Below, in pieces: positions 10,726 to 22,062 of a stretch of DNA of 64,000 nucleotides. Source of the stretch: Cristatella mucedo. Taxonomy: Eukaryota > Bryozoa > Phylactolaemata > Cristatellidae. The notes under the pieces are model-generated. The model had not been told where the DNA came from. It saw only the letters and a program-made list of their open reading frames with translations, and searched no databases. The DNA lies in contig WPIO01000002.1 in the NCBI GenBank assembly GCA_009760855.2, forward strand, positions 2,269,001 through 2,333,000, given 5' to 3'. Within the stretch, counting starts at the first letter, position 1. Each line of letters begins with the position of its first letter. A program made the translations under genes and the position numbers.

Positions 10726-11010
10726 GCTGCGGCTTTGCTTTCGCTATTGCAGCGCCCTCTGCGCGGCCGCGTGTGGATCGTTTTGATGTCGGCGAGCGCG
10801 AGGGGCCCCACCCCCTGTCTGACGTCGGACGTCGCCGCCGCCAGTAATTAGGGCTCTGAAGAACCGTACAGAGCAGCGCTACGCCTTGGAACAACGACGC
10901 GTCGAGCGGGCGCCTGAGGCGACGGAGTCAGCGCCAACAGTGGGTCGCTTCCTTTTGTCACATTCGGTCTGGTGGTCGTAAGCGGCAGGGATGCGAAAGC
11001 GGCCGCACGC

Positions 11011-11645
11011 TCAGCTCTAAAGGCCAGACTGGAACTTACTAGCAAGGTGTGAGGTTTCGATATACGAGTTCAGCTGGTCTGCCACGACCCGTTCCAGTGT
11101 CTTTGATAGGAACGGTAGAAGGGAGACTGGGCGGTAGTTGCTCAAGTTCTCTTGGTCTAGTGTAGCTTTCTTGAGAAGTGGCCTGACTACAGCTTTTTTG
11201 AAAGGTGCTGGGACCCGACCTGAGGCTAATGACATATTAATGATGTTGGTTATGCATGGCAGCAGCAGATCAATGCAACGTAGGAGCAGGACAGTGGGAA
11301 TAAGGTCCAGAGGACTTGTTGTCTTCTTTGATTGAGATACGAACTGCAGGACTAGATCACTAGTGACCTGCTTAAATGCAGACATTGAGGCGCAGTCAGG
11401 AACCGAGGAACAGCATTCTAGTGGGAAGGTTGTCATCGCAGGGATGGATTCCCTGATCTTGTCTATCTTCTGCACAAAGAATCGAGAAAAGCGATCGGCT
11501 AGATCATCACAAGGACCATCAGGTAAGGAGCTAACCTGGGAACGGTTGAGGAGATGGTTTATTGTCGACATCAGCATTTTTGGATTTTGCATCTGTGATT
11601 CAACAATGTTTCTATAGAAGCTAGACTTGGCCTTCAAGGGCTAAA
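11011..11645 (-). mobile_element. L2-A LINE, reverse transcriptase N-terminal part
   Basis: The minus strand has an open frame of about 206 codons without stops. It reads NRSQVSSLP, the linker DDLADRFSRFFVQKIDKIR, then RT motifs including RPLLKK and NYRPVSLLPFLSKTLERVV, ending ASKFQSG near 11019. The 39190 end of the copy at 37650-39225 begins with the same VADQLNSYIETSHLASKFQS segment. It is truncated at both ends, but its uninterrupted frame suggests a fairly recent insertion. Confidence 0.85.
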
Positions 11646-11650
11646 TGCAG

Positions 11651-12288
11651 GAAACCGCAGAGAAATAGATTTTTGTTTAAGGTGCCTTTCAAAAGACGAA
11701 CATTTTAACAAATCCTTAGCTACGATGCTACAATGTTACGATGATTTCCACATACAGTTAAAGTATTAAAAAGTGATTATGCGAACCATGTCTAACCAGG
11801 AGGTAAACCAGATAAAAATGTATTGATCTCTGCAGCACATGCTAATTAATTTCTTCCGAGCTTGTTGAACTATGACACAGAGGCATATGCTCGTAGCATG
11901 CTGAGGTTGAGGCAAATGCTCGCTACATTTGAACAGTTTCAGTCACAGTTTAGCTTTGTGCCTCTTAAATTCGTAACTCGATCAATTCTGTACGTATCTA
12001 GGTGCAATTTAAAATGAGAGTTTAGCTCTACTTGTGTGTCAACTATCTAGCTCATTTTTGGCGGGGTTTGGGTAATTAAAATATCATAATAATGATAAAT
12101 AGTTATTATTTATTGCATTTATAACAAGGTCATATAAATACAAAAGCAAGGCTGAGCTGAGTCGGTGGGCAGAGAGGTGAGTGAGCGAGGCAGCACGATA
12201 TCGCACCAGCATAAGCGAGCACAAGCGAGCGAGCGCGAGACGCATATCTGTGGTCAGAGTATCAGTCCTACTCATCCAGCATCAGCAC

Positions 12289-12290
<2 letters not shown>
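11651..12290. other. AT-rich stretch, nothing recognised
   Basis: No open frames of note, RNA signature or repeat was recognised before the CAG array. Confidence 0.4.

Positions 12291-12361
<71 letters not shown>
12291..12361. repeat. (AGC)23 trinucleotide repeat
   Basis: 71 bases of uninterrupted AGC/CAG. Frames on the plus strand read polySer, polyAla or polyGln across it, but none shows other coding evidence. Confidence 0.95.
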
Positions 12362-12362
<1 letters not shown>

Positions 12363-12793
12363 GCTTCGGCATGTTTCATGAATGCAGCCACTAATCCCTT
12401 TCACTGATCGACCAGATCAATTCTTCACGCATGTATTACTTTATGCAAGTCGATGATTAAATGCTGAATTTTGTGTTGCACATCAAGCCGGTTAGACTCA
12501 CTCTAAACCAATTCGGAATGCATCCTTTCTGACCTCGATACTTTCCGGTCTCCGCGTGAACGTCCGAAATAGCGATTGGGCTAGTAGGCGATGCGATACA
12601 GAGTTAGCTTCGGCGGTCTAGTTGAAAAAGACCGCAGCGTTTCGATGGCTTTCGTCCGCTCCCAACTCTTTGTACAGAAGCTAGATCCTCAATGTGGGTG
12701 CCTGCTGCGCCTTTCCGAGCTCGCGTGCATAAAAGCTAAGAGTGATCGAAATCTTGGAGGAGAATGCGGAAGCTCGGGCAAAGGTAGCGAGGA

Positions 12794-12796
<3 letters not shown>
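12362..12796. other. No recognised gene
   Basis: Mixed composition. A TATA-like GCATAAAAGC at 12727-12736 stands alone without supported downstream exons. Confidence 0.3.

Positions 12797-12886
<90 letters not shown>
12797..12886. repeat. (GA)n microsatellite, about 90 bp
   Basis: Uninterrupted GA on the plus strand, the only long array in the window with purines on this strand. Confidence 0.95.
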
Positions 12887-12891
<5 letters not shown>

Positions 12892-14203
12892 TCTCAGCTC
12901 CTCGAGGACAACTTGGTGATCGCTTGAACTCATTTGACGCCGCAGGAAATGGATGGGGGAGCGAGCGTGCGTACAGCGAAAGCAGCGCGTAGGATGACCT
13001 CGGAGACCTCGGTCGCAGGAGTGGCGTGCGTGCTGTCGTCCGCTGAGCGCACATTTCCTTCGCAGCGCCTCTCTCTCTCCGCTCGTCCGCTACGCCTGTC
13101 AAATAAGCCGTAGACGAGCTTAGAATAAGCTTAAAAAAGCACTGCCACGAACTGCTAGCTAGGCTTAAAATTAATGCGGCTCACTTGGTGCGACGATGCC
13201 GTTCCAAGTTGGGCGCGAGCGCGGGCAGTTTTTCGCGAGCGGCGAGTTTTCAGCCGAGTTTAAGTCTCGGCTCCCTTGACCTGTAGGTAGCCAGGCTCTC
13301 GGTCCCTTTCGACGACTTTTTCCGCCTTTGACCGTTATGCGAGCCCCTCGATTGTGACGGTATACAGCTCGGCAAAGTAAGTTCGGCCGATGCCTTTTCC
13401 CTTTGCCGCCGTCGCCTCTCACGACGAGCACCGGCGCGGTGGCGTGCTAGCTCGGCGGCGCAACGAGGCGGCCAAGCATCAAAGGCTACCGGCGAGCGCA
13501 CCTGCGACGCAGGCAGCTTGCACCCAACGGCGCAGGGCGAGCGAGCCGACGGGACGCCTCGCAGCGGCCAACATCGCTTCCTCGGCTCATTAAGCACTCG
13601 TTGCGGAAGTTGTAATGGTGGCGAGCGTCTGTAGGAAAATAAACGCTCCCCGTTCAGCGGCACCGGGAATTATTTATGCACCATTGCAGCTGTCGTGTTT
13701 ATTGCGCCAGTTTTGGCTCGATCTTTTTGGGCTGAGGTGGGCGTCGCTCGTTAAATGAAATGAAAGGAGTGAACGGCGAGCGAAAGAGGCGCTGTCGCCA
13801 TCGCCGCCGCGCAGAATAAAGTAGACGCCATGGGCGCCGAGCCCGGCTAGACATTAGAGGTGAGCGCGTTCGCCCGTCGACGTTTGAACGCGGTATGCCG
13901 CAGACGGGGGGGGGCGGGCGACTCAGAAAGGCGCGAACGGCGTCCGAGCTTTCCGAACCGCGAGGTAGCGCCTGCGACTGCTCGAGATTTCACTTCCGCC
14001 GGAACCGATTCGCGGTTGCGAAATGCGCATCGATACACTAACGCTTGCCGTCCAAGCCCAAAAAGGAAGAAAAAAGTAAATTACCTGAAATATCGGTATT
14101 CAGCGCTATCTCAACTTCGGCGGCGTTCCGAGGTAAACCGGTCAATTGCGGGCGTTTACCAGCCTTGCATCGAGTCCCGCGAGACGCTGCCGAAGCTTTC
14201 TTA
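12887..14203. other. GC-rich stretch, no recognised gene
   Basis: CpG-rich sequence with only low-stop-density frames. No domains, tRNA-like or LINE signatures were seen. Confidence 0.35.
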
Positions 14204-14912
14204 AGCTGCGTTTACACGGCAGAATTTTCTCCTGAGAGACGCCGACTTTTCCCCTAGTTAGGACGCTTAAACGACAGATTTAGTTCCGTCCGCGACAGAT
14301 TCGACGGCCTACTTTGTCCCGCCCACAGACATGCTTTAATCTGGGAGACTGGTAGGAAAGAGGGTTTCCCTGAGACGCCAAGCCAACGCAGGCAGAAGTT
14401 GAGTTCGCCGCCGCAATCGTCATTGTAGAGTAGTTTGACAGAGAGTATAAGTAAAAAGAAGATAAGCATTTAAAAAAAATTCGGGAAAGGGAGCGGTACC
14501 AAGTAATTTTCGCCGCTACGGGTTCGCGGGTGTATAGTGCTAAGTATTGTTCGCCGTTACGGGTTTGTTGGTGGATTTGATAAACAGACGCACGGCGTAT
14601 GGTATGTAGAAAAGGCTGAAGGATTGGTTACAATACGTAAGCATTCCATATTCAAAGACTTGCTCTGAACGCCTCAATATAACTCGAGCCTACGAACGTC
14701 AGCCATTTTTATTGTGGTCGCGGGGTGTACGCGATGAGCCTCGGGGTTTTGATTGGTCAGCTGGACCAAAAAGTTGAGACAGATTCACCTGCTGATGAGT
14801 CTGCAGTCTTTGCTCCTCCCTCCAAAATGTTGTGACATGTGACGACGTAGTAGCCCAAATCTGCGGGAAATCTGTCCGAAATCTGCGGGAAAGTCTGTCG
14901 TGTAAACGCAGC
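14204..14912. mobile_element. MITE-like DNA transposon T1, TTAA-type flanks
   Basis: Terminal inverted repeats match in 18 of 20 bases: GCTGCGTTTACACGGCAGAA on the left, and GCTGCGTTTACACGACAGAC as the reverse of the right. The flanks are TTAA and TTCA, consistent with a TTAA target duplication carrying one mutation. The interior (about 670 bp) has no transposase frame. The ends and an internal GACCAATCA word resemble the elements at 47318 and 60653. TTAA duplication suggests Kolobok or piggyBac relatives, but the class is an inference. Confidence 0.7.
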
Positions 14913-15520
14913 TTCAAGTGGCTATTGTAGCCCGCGGGCACGGCGAGTCTTCGACGCTTGCCTTCGCTGCTCGCTGCTGCTCGTTTTAGGGTCGGTTTTT
15001 CGCGACTGGTGCACGTCAGACCGGCGCCGGTCGGCAACGGGCCAAGGTCGGTCGATCGGCCGGGGTGAGGGGTACTGCAGCTAATCAAGCACGAAACTCC
15101 TCCGGCTGCCTCGGTCTGCAGCTGATGACCAGACAACCAGCAGCTGCCACCCATTTTGTCGTAGTTTACGCGGGAGATTTGCCAGGTACTTTCTTTTCCT
15201 TGCAGCGCGTCGCGTCAGTGGAGCGCGGCGGCGGCACGCTTAGAGCTAATTGTGCACGATCGCCGAGCTCGCTAGCTACTTCGTTGACCTCGTGTCGCGG
15301 ATCACTACGCCGGTGTAAAAACGCTTCGTGCAGGGATTATTTGCTCATCAGCTCGTCGCTGCCTGCACTCTTTCGTAACCTTACCCATGGCGGACTGCTG
15401 CGGCAGCGACTTAAAGCCTCGCCCTTCATGCTGCATCCGGTCGTGCTCATGGGCAACAAATACAGACCAACGTTATTGAGTTTCATTTACTTACTACAGA
15501 CCTGGCTCGCTCGCGCGCGT
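14913..15520. other. GC-rich stretch, no recognised gene
   Basis: Between the MITE and the CA/CG array. A plus-strand frame (15065-15700) runs into the repeat and is judged spurious. Confidence 0.35.
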
Positions 15521-15674
15521 ACACACACACACACACGCACACACGCACACACGCACGCGCGCGAACGCACGCACGCACGCGCGCAAACGCATACACGCAC
15601 AGGCACACGCACATACACACGCACGCACGCACGCACGCGCGCGCGCGCGAACGCACATACACACACACACACAT
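15521..15674. repeat. CA/CG alternating microsatellite
   Basis: About 155 bp of (CA)n/(CG)n, the same type as 4431-4580. It is followed by three diverged TTTCTAGTTTCGA-type units (about 15681-15735). Confidence 0.9.
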
Positions 15675-15735
15675 GCCAAATTTCTAGCTTCGCTTTCTGA
15701 TTTCGCTTTCTAGTTTCGATTTCTAGTTTCACTTT

Positions 15736-17182
15736 ATCCATATAGCTGTGAAAACTCATAAGGAGTTTAAGGTTGATCGCACAATGACGTAGTTCAGTTG
15801 ATGGGGATTAGATGAATGATGCGACAATATCGGAATGGCCGAGAGGCTAGCGCAAAGGCAAAAATGGAGACGCGACGTGGCAAGCACAGTACCTCGGCGG
15901 CCATACAATTTCCGTTCGCCCTAGCTGAAAACCGGTGCGTTTAGTTTAGACGCCGGCCGGAAGCGCCCGTCTACTTCGCAAATTTCCGGAAAATGTGGCC
16001 TGAGCCGATTGGTGAACCAAGGCGGCTTCGCACGGCATCTTGAATAGCGATATCGACATCTCGATATTTCTCGAGCGAATCTTTCTCGAGTGCCGAGCAA
16101 GCTCGCTTCCAGTGCTCCGCGCGGACACCCATCCCCCCGATGCTCTTCGTTAGCCGCAGGTCGAGATAGCATCACGCCCACTCGACGGCCTCCTCTCAAC
16201 AGCGTCTACCTGGCGACTACACGGTTCGGCGCCAAAACGGCGGGCCCCAGCCCGGCCCAGCGATACATGCCGCCACAGGCTGAAAGACCAAGGCTTGCCG
16301 CCGCCGCCGCTGCCGAGCCCGCAGAGCCCGCAGCTCTTCGTTTTTTTACGAGGCTCTCGCCGCCGCAGAGCGTCCCCACCGCGCCGCAGCCCCGAAATAG
16401 CTCGCGTGGGCGCACCTGTTCACCCGGCGGCGGCCACCGACGCGGTAGCGGCCGTCGACCGTGGCGCCGTTGGAGTCGAGCGTGGCTGGCCCTGCAGCGG
16501 ACGGCGGGAGCGGTGGCAGCGAACCTACCTCGGAGCCGCCGCCACCGCTTGCGGCGGCTCCGGGGTAGATATGCATACCTACCACGTACTCATACACACC
16601 GCAGGTAAATCCAAAATCGTACTGATTATCTCGCTTCAATGCCTAGATGTGTCGGTACCTCAAAAGGATTCGCAACAGCCAGCTGCAACCCGTTACTAAT
16701 GGTAAGGAACCGAAATGTCCGTCTTGTACCGACCAAATCGAGGTCGCCTCCGCGCCGCTCCCTGGCCGTGCGGCTGTCGCCGCAGTCGCCACCGCTGGCT
16801 GGACGGCTCGGCTCGGGGCCCACGGTTGGCCGACCAGCCGACAGCCGGCGACAGCACGACGAGAATTGGCTGCGCGTGCGCAGTGTGCGTCCGGCAGCTC
16901 CGCGTGCTCGAGATCGGTGGCGGGGCCCCTGCGCGAGCGCGCTTTGCCCGGAGCAGAAGCGGATCCGGTCGCCAGCGTCGCGCCCACTCGTCGTTTCCTG
17001 ACGCGAGCGCGGTCCCGGCGCTGTCGCGCTTGCGCCCCCGCAGTCGACGGCGAGGGAATACTGACGTGCTTCGCCGCCCTAGATTAGCTCCGGGTTTAAG
17101 GTGCTCGCTCGTCTTTGACATCCGAGGTCGAGGTGATCGCCTTAGACCACCGAGCTCTCGAGCCCGCCCCCCCGCCCCAGTG
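15736..17182. other. GC-rich stretch, no recognised gene
   Basis: Several overlapping frames above 100 codons on both strands reflect low stop density. No domain was identified. Confidence 0.35.
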
Positions 17183-17250
17183 TCACATACGAAGCGCCTG
17201 GATAGAACTATTCAATTCTCTTTGTGAGTGCTATACAAGTAAATTTATTG
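17183..17250 (+). mobile_element. SINE-A tail fragment
   Basis: Contains CACATACGAAGCGCCTGGAT, then TTCAATTCTC and GCTATACAAGTAAATT, the shared 3' segment of SINE-A. The head is missing. Confidence 0.6.
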
Positions 17251-18699
17251 TATTTTACGAACGGGCTGAGGCGGCCAACCGACAGAAGACCTGTGCAGCA
17301 AGCAAAGCTCTCGTAACAGAGAGCAGATGTCCCTGCAGATTCGTGAAAAGCACATAGACATTAGAGGCTGGCGCCCCAAGCGCAGCTTGCGAGACGCAGA
17401 TGCTGCCTCGATACAGGCAGGTATGCCTGGCGGCAACGGTGGCAGAGCGCGTCGGCAACGACCGACCTCAGCAAGCACCCGCACCCTAGACATAACAAGT
17501 GCGCACTCTTAGCGCTGGCTGAGCAGTCGATTGGAGAGCGACGGAGGGCCACTCGTGGACAGCACCAGCCATAGCATACAGCTCATTTCGAAGCCCAGAG
17601 TACGGACGACTAATTATTGCCTCGGATGTCCAGCCGCTATACTTTCTAAAGAATAGATCGTGACATATCCGGTTCCTATACGTAGTAATTTAGGAACCTC
17701 TATCGTCTCTAGAGCCGTCGCAATAGGGCAGGTGTAGAATGCCAACGCTTCAAAGTCACAAGGCGCGAGAAAGCCTGCGGCCGAAGATAATAGCGAATCA
17801 ATTACGAGTTTTTACTTTTTCGAGTGAGACGTCTTGGAACGGGCTCAAGAGCGGCAGCGGAAGTCGCCGCCGGTAGGAGGTCAAGTCCGACGGATTCGTG
17901 TGCGCCAGCGGCGGCGGCGCACGGGACGCAGCGTGCAGCGATGTACGGTCGGCCGATCCACTCGCACTCGATGCACAGAGAGCGCGACCGACGTACACAC
18001 GTGATGTCGCGTTGTGCAATTCGGTGCTGGCGACCGTTCGACGACATTAGGCGGAACAGCTGACCGGAGCAGACAAGCCGTTCGTATGGAGGAGGCAAGC
18101 GCGAGGGAAGTGCTCGATCGGCGGGCGCTGATCGCGAGAATGTGCGAGCAAAATCGGTGGCCGCGGAGACTCGCGCAGACCCGAGCCATAGTGTGGCGAA
18201 TTGAATGACGGTCGGGTCTGTCGGTCTCTGACGAGCACTACGGTGCGTTCGGCGGAGTGAGCTGCTCGGTGCAAGTGGCGAGCTCGGCTGAGCGAGATGT
18301 TGAGCGGGCGGCGAGGAGCCATCGAGTGCTGGTATGAGGAGCCATCGAGCCGATCTACTCGAGGCCAACAGATTTCCTTGACCTCTAAGATCGTGGCGAT
18401 TACTTGGTCGTATGATTAAAAGGCTTGGTATTATTATGCGTTGGCACAGCAGGAGGAATTTGACGGAAGTCGTTAAGAACGCGTACGGTGTGAATGGCAC
18501 ATACTATGTGAATGCCAAATAACGTGAGATGAGCTACGAGGCCGCTTTGAAAAATTATAACAATATTAACAACAACAATTATAAAATAAGCAGCATCATG
18601 GGAGAACTATATTTATTTCTAAGTACTTGGCTAATTATAGAAAGAAAGCCCGTCGACCGATTAGCGAGTGCGTAAACGAGCCAATTTCCGCGGACAGAG
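17251..18699. other. Mixed/GC-rich stretch with a long unexplained minus-strand frame
   Basis: A minus-strand frame open for 232 codons (18500-17802) begins with a GTG-led hydrophobic segment and continues Ser/Arg/Ala-rich. It lacks an ATG at its start and recognisable domains, so I do not call it a gene. Confidence 0.25.
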
Positions 18700-19045
18700 C
18701 AAATGCTGCGAGTAGATTATTTTCAGCTTCCTTTCAAATTTGGTCAAGTCAGGGATGTCATGCTGTCAGTCGTCAGCGAGCTCCAGGCTTTGGAAACGTA
18801 GGAGCTGAAGGCACAGCTTCCAAAGGATCTGACGTCGGTAAGGGGGCGCAGCTATTCAATTCGTGTAAGGGGAGCGAGTGAAATACGATGGAAAGCATAA
18901 GGACTCAGTGTTTTAGGTTGGTAGACCGAAGCATGAGAATAAATCTACATACAAGAGAGGACAGGACTCGGATGGCGTTGCCTCGTGGCCTCATTGGGGA
19001 GCTAGTGCAGGTCGGTGAGCAGTCGTGTAATTTAGATTTTGCAAT
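18700..19045 (-). mobile_element. L2-A LINE fragment, C-terminal region (decayed)
   Basis: Plus-strand words such as GTCAAGTCAGGGATGTCATG, GAGCTCCAGGCTTTGG and CAGGTCGGTGAG line up with the 36601-36920 copy. The minus strand would encode the LTFRSLH...WNSLP region, but stops interrupt it. Confidence 0.65.
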
Positions 19046-19174
19046 GGTCACAACGATCACGTCTAGCTGCAGCGCTCTGAACTGTATGCCTCTTATTGCA
19101 CAGAAAGGAAAAGTGGCTGCCTATACTAGCAGTATTATACCGTCCCCACTGTAAAGACTTGCTTTACTTTGAAT

Positions 19175-19375
19175 TTTCTTTATCTTAAAATGCACCTGTT
19201 TTCTTTTACAGCATTTGGTGGGTCTTTGTGATTCGTCCTTCGTGTACATGTCCCAGCTTACACTATGCATGCTGCTTGCGGATGTTACCATCAATCGTTT
19301 GGTGATTCTTTCTATACAGCGTCTATAAAGTGCCTAGAAAGAGATTTGATTCTCTGAGAGCGTCATCCAAAGTGA
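19175..19375 (+). mobile_element. L2-A LINE 3' UTR
   Basis: Plus-strand GATTCGTCCTTCGTGTACAT, GCATGCTGCTTGCGGATGTT and the end AAAGTGCCTAGAAAGAGATT. The same end lies at 40253-40462. Confidence 0.7.
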
Positions 19376-19389
19376 CCCAGAAATCACAC

Positions 19390-20470
19390 CATTCTCAATC
19401 AAGGTGATTTAAACATTCATTTTGATAACCCAGCTTATCCCATGTGTGCCAAATTTCGTGCATTGTCTGACTCATTTTCTCTCGCGGCTGACGCGCTTGG
19501 CCCCACCCATAGTAGCGGACGCAAACTTGATTGATTATTTTTCCACGATTGTATTCTGTCAAAAACTAACAAAATTACCGGATTTTTCTCATCTGACCAC
19601 TTTCGGACCTCATTTAGTTTGCAGTTTTTACCCTCTTCGGAATCAAAGAGATGTATAGCTCGCAAAACACGTGATATTCAACATTGAGGCTGCTCGAAAA
19701 AACCAGATCTCCCTCACTCGGTCTGCTCGATTTTCCATCCAAACCACCAATCCATTTGGTGACTGCTACGACTCGACGCTAGCCGATGAGTTTGTGGATC
19801 AGTTTTCGCGACTCTGACTGAGCGAGTCTCAAGCTCTCGCCCAGATGGCCCGTGGTTTACCGCAGATGTTAAACTAGCTAGGGCTACTAAAGTGCAAGCC
19901 TAAAAAAGCATGCAAAAGATCAGGACTGCAAGTAAAGCAGAATAAACGTTAGCTGATCAAAAAGTCTCAACTGTATAAAGGTTAGCTGATCAAGCAGTGA
20001 CATCTATGTAGTTGCAGAAGCGCATTGGCGGCTGTCACACCGCTTACTTGCCGTGTGCGACAAAGGATTTCCTGCTGCATTCCTCGAATTCACGGCCTTG
20101 GTCGGGAACAGTGAGCATTGGACTGTCCATCGACTGGCACACGGGGACTGCTTTAAGCCATCTCAATCGATCGTAGTTAAGACAATAAGTCTATGAGAAA
20201 ATTGCAGAATCGCCGATGCACAATCTGAAAATGCCGATGACGAACATCAAGTGTTTCCTAAATCAATTTGATCAGCATCATGCCTTGGGACCGTTGCGGC
20301 CATCTAGCCGATCGCTTCTTTGTCGGAAAGATGGACAGAGAGTCAGTCCATCCCACAGATAGCGGGCCACTGAACTCTTCGACCTCCTTTCCTTGCTCTA
20401 CCTAAAGGTCTACCTTAACCTCTGCCCTGCTGAGCTCATCTCAAAGTTCATCCCCAGCGCAATAAAAGTA
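19390..20470 (+). mobile_element. Decayed L2 LINE, endonuclease-RT linker region
   Basis: The plus strand carries residues of the segment upstream of RT, such as PWFTADVKLARATK (near 19855) and LADRFFVGKMD (near 20305), broken by stops and frameshifts. Related segments of intact elements read PWFT..(I/V)..A.R and DDLADRFSRFF (compare 11500). Confidence 0.55.
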
Positions 20471-20509
20471 TTAGCCACTAGACACAATGCCTACTGTTCT
20501 CTTTCGGAG

Positions 20510-20685
20510 ATGAATTGACGTGGCTGCACTGCATAGTTAACATAATGATTCTAGTAAAGAATTTCCACAGTGCCCTAGGAGAATTAAATCTCTTGTCTGG
20601 ACACTTACGCGTGCTGTACAGAAAGCGTTTTAGTTGCTGAGTAGTAGATAACGTGCACAGTGTCAGTATGCACAAGCTCACAAAG
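20510..20685 (-). mobile_element. L2 LINE 3' end, decayed
   Basis: AGTGCCCTAGGAGAATTAAATCTC... and GTGCACAGTGTCAGTATGCA on the plus strand match the L2-A 3' UTR in reverse. Confidence 0.6.
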
Positions 20686-20918
20686 AACCTGATAAGTAGT
20701 GTCAAATTTTGTCCCTGTATCCTTCAAAGAGGCCGCATTGTTCGGCCGCTCAGTAGTGAAAAGTCGACTAGTCGACCAAAAGAACGTTTCGTGCCACTCA
20801 GGGCTGCCAGCATCGAGGGCGACTACATTTCAGCCGGTTGGACGGAATACGTGCAGTAATTCGAGCCCAGATGTACGGTAGACGAAGGACCCACCGACCG
20901 ACTGACGTTTCTTCGCAG

Positions 20919-21056
20919 GTGCGCCCGTGCTGCTCGACGCAGTTCCGCTCGCTCTGCGCCTCGGGCCTCCAGTCGCGCTGCTTTCCTATAACTGTCAATC
21001 ATGAGCGCAAGCAGCCGCACCCCGATCTTAAACGCAAACAGCCGCGCCTGTCTTAA
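20919..21056 (+). CDS. Candidate terminal exon of a Cys-containing protein
   Basis: A good acceptor (CTGACGTTTCTTCGCAG) is followed by 45 codons and TAA at 21054. The exon reads VRPCCSTQFRSLCASGLQSRCF, with the two halves of a Cys-spaced segment, and a basic Lys/Arg/Pro-rich C-terminus. Codon third positions are G/C-rich in the first half. No upstream exon could be matched in phase, and I do not recognise the family. A chance frame cannot be excluded. Confidence 0.28.
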   Translation: MRPCCSTQFRSLCASGLQSRCFPITVNHERKQPHPDLKRKQPRLS

Positions 21057-21162
21057 GCGCATAGTGCACCGTAGAGCTACCACACCTGCGATTGAACTGC
21101 GAGATTCCGACCACGGCGCTCAACAGCCGCTCGTTTTGAGGCGCGCGGCGGCGGCTCGCTGC

Positions 21163-21262
21163 TCCATAGCAAGGTGCTCGAACTTCGCTACACAGGTCGT
21201 GGGTTCGAGTCCTACAGCAGGTGATTTTTTATTGCCCACTGCGAGCGCCCCAACGGCTCTGA
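21163..21262 (+). mobile_element. SINE-B copy (truncated)
   Basis: Box-B-like GTGGGTTCGAGTCC followed by ATTGCCCACTGCGAGCGCC and AACGGCTCT, the SINE-B body. The next element, SINE-A, starts about 12 bp downstream. Confidence 0.65.
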
Positions 21263-21273
21263 GATGCTGCTGT

Positions 21274-21398
21274 GTCGTAGCTCAGGGGTTTATTAAGGCG
21301 CTTGCCTTTAACGGCCGCGGTCATGGGCTCGATCCATGCGCCGCGTGCAAAGCGCCTGGGTAGAGGATGTTCTCTTAGGGCGCTAGACAAAGCGAGCT
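21274..21398 (+). mobile_element. SINE-A copy
   Basis: Head TCGTAGCTCAGGGGTT, box-B-like ATGGGCTCGATCC and tail CAAAGCGCCTGGGTAGAGGA...GGGCGCTAGACAAAG. It lies tail-to-head behind a SINE-B copy. Confidence 0.75.
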
Positions 21399-21982
21399 TC
21401 ATATTTAATGCATATACATGAAGCGGTTGAATCAGCTGAGCTCGAGTTTTTTTCCACCGCGCCGTAGCGAGGTTGAGCGGATTTCACCTCCCCGCCGCTG
21501 AGCTCACCGCGCCTCAGTCTCGCAGCGGTCTGTCTGTTGGGAGAAGACAACCGGGCGCGTCCGTGTCGTGCACTTTCGTAGCATGAGTCCAATCATTTCG
21601 AGGCCCTACTCTGGGTATTGCGCTTTTCTAATCTCTCATTTGTCTACGCTCCTTCGAGCGATGCAGCCTGGTCCTGCTTGGCGTAGGCACTACTTGGTGT
21701 TGCTGAGAGGGGGAGCAAAAACGCCGGCTGGTCGGTCTGGCGGACGTCGGCTGGTCGGTCACATGAGCGGGGCTTTAAATTCGAGCAGCGGCGAGCCGAC
21801 CGTCGAGCGAGCCGTCCCGACCGCCGAGCGAGCGCCCGTCGAGCTGCGATGCGGCCGTCGCTCGTGGACCGGACGACTTTCGAGGGGCTCATGCACGAAC
21901 TGCGCGAGGAAAGTTGATATCCGTTCGGCCCCACTGACTCGACCGCGTCGGGGCCAGCGAAAGGTCGCCGAGTCCAGTGCTA
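21399..21982. other. No recognised gene
   Basis: GC-rich DNA leading into the GGC repeat. Frames are open on both strands without recognisable domains. Confidence 0.35.
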
Positions 21983-22025
21983 TGCGGCGGCTGCGGCTGC
22001 TGCGGCTGCGGCGGCTGCGGCGGCT

Positions 22026-22060
<35 letters not shown>

Positions 22061-22062
22061 CA
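21983..22062. repeat. GGC/CTGCGG trinucleotide repeat
   Basis: CGGCTG units grade into about 13 pure GGC triplets. A very similar array sits at 48600-48651. Confidence 0.9.

Noticed and set aside
15340-15370. Hammerhead ribozyme-like CTGATGAG on the minus strand
   Set aside because: The required CGAAAC partner is not present; only CGAAGC occurs, and the stems do not pair.
17802-18500. 232-codon minus-strand open frame
   Set aside because: Starts with GTG rather than ATG, has Ser/Arg/Ala-biased composition, no recognisable domain, and lies in GC-rich DNA where stops are rare.
21271-21360. True tRNA gene at the tRNA-like head
   Set aside because: It lacks an acceptor stem pairing, continues into the common SINE-A tail and has many relatives, so it is a SINE.
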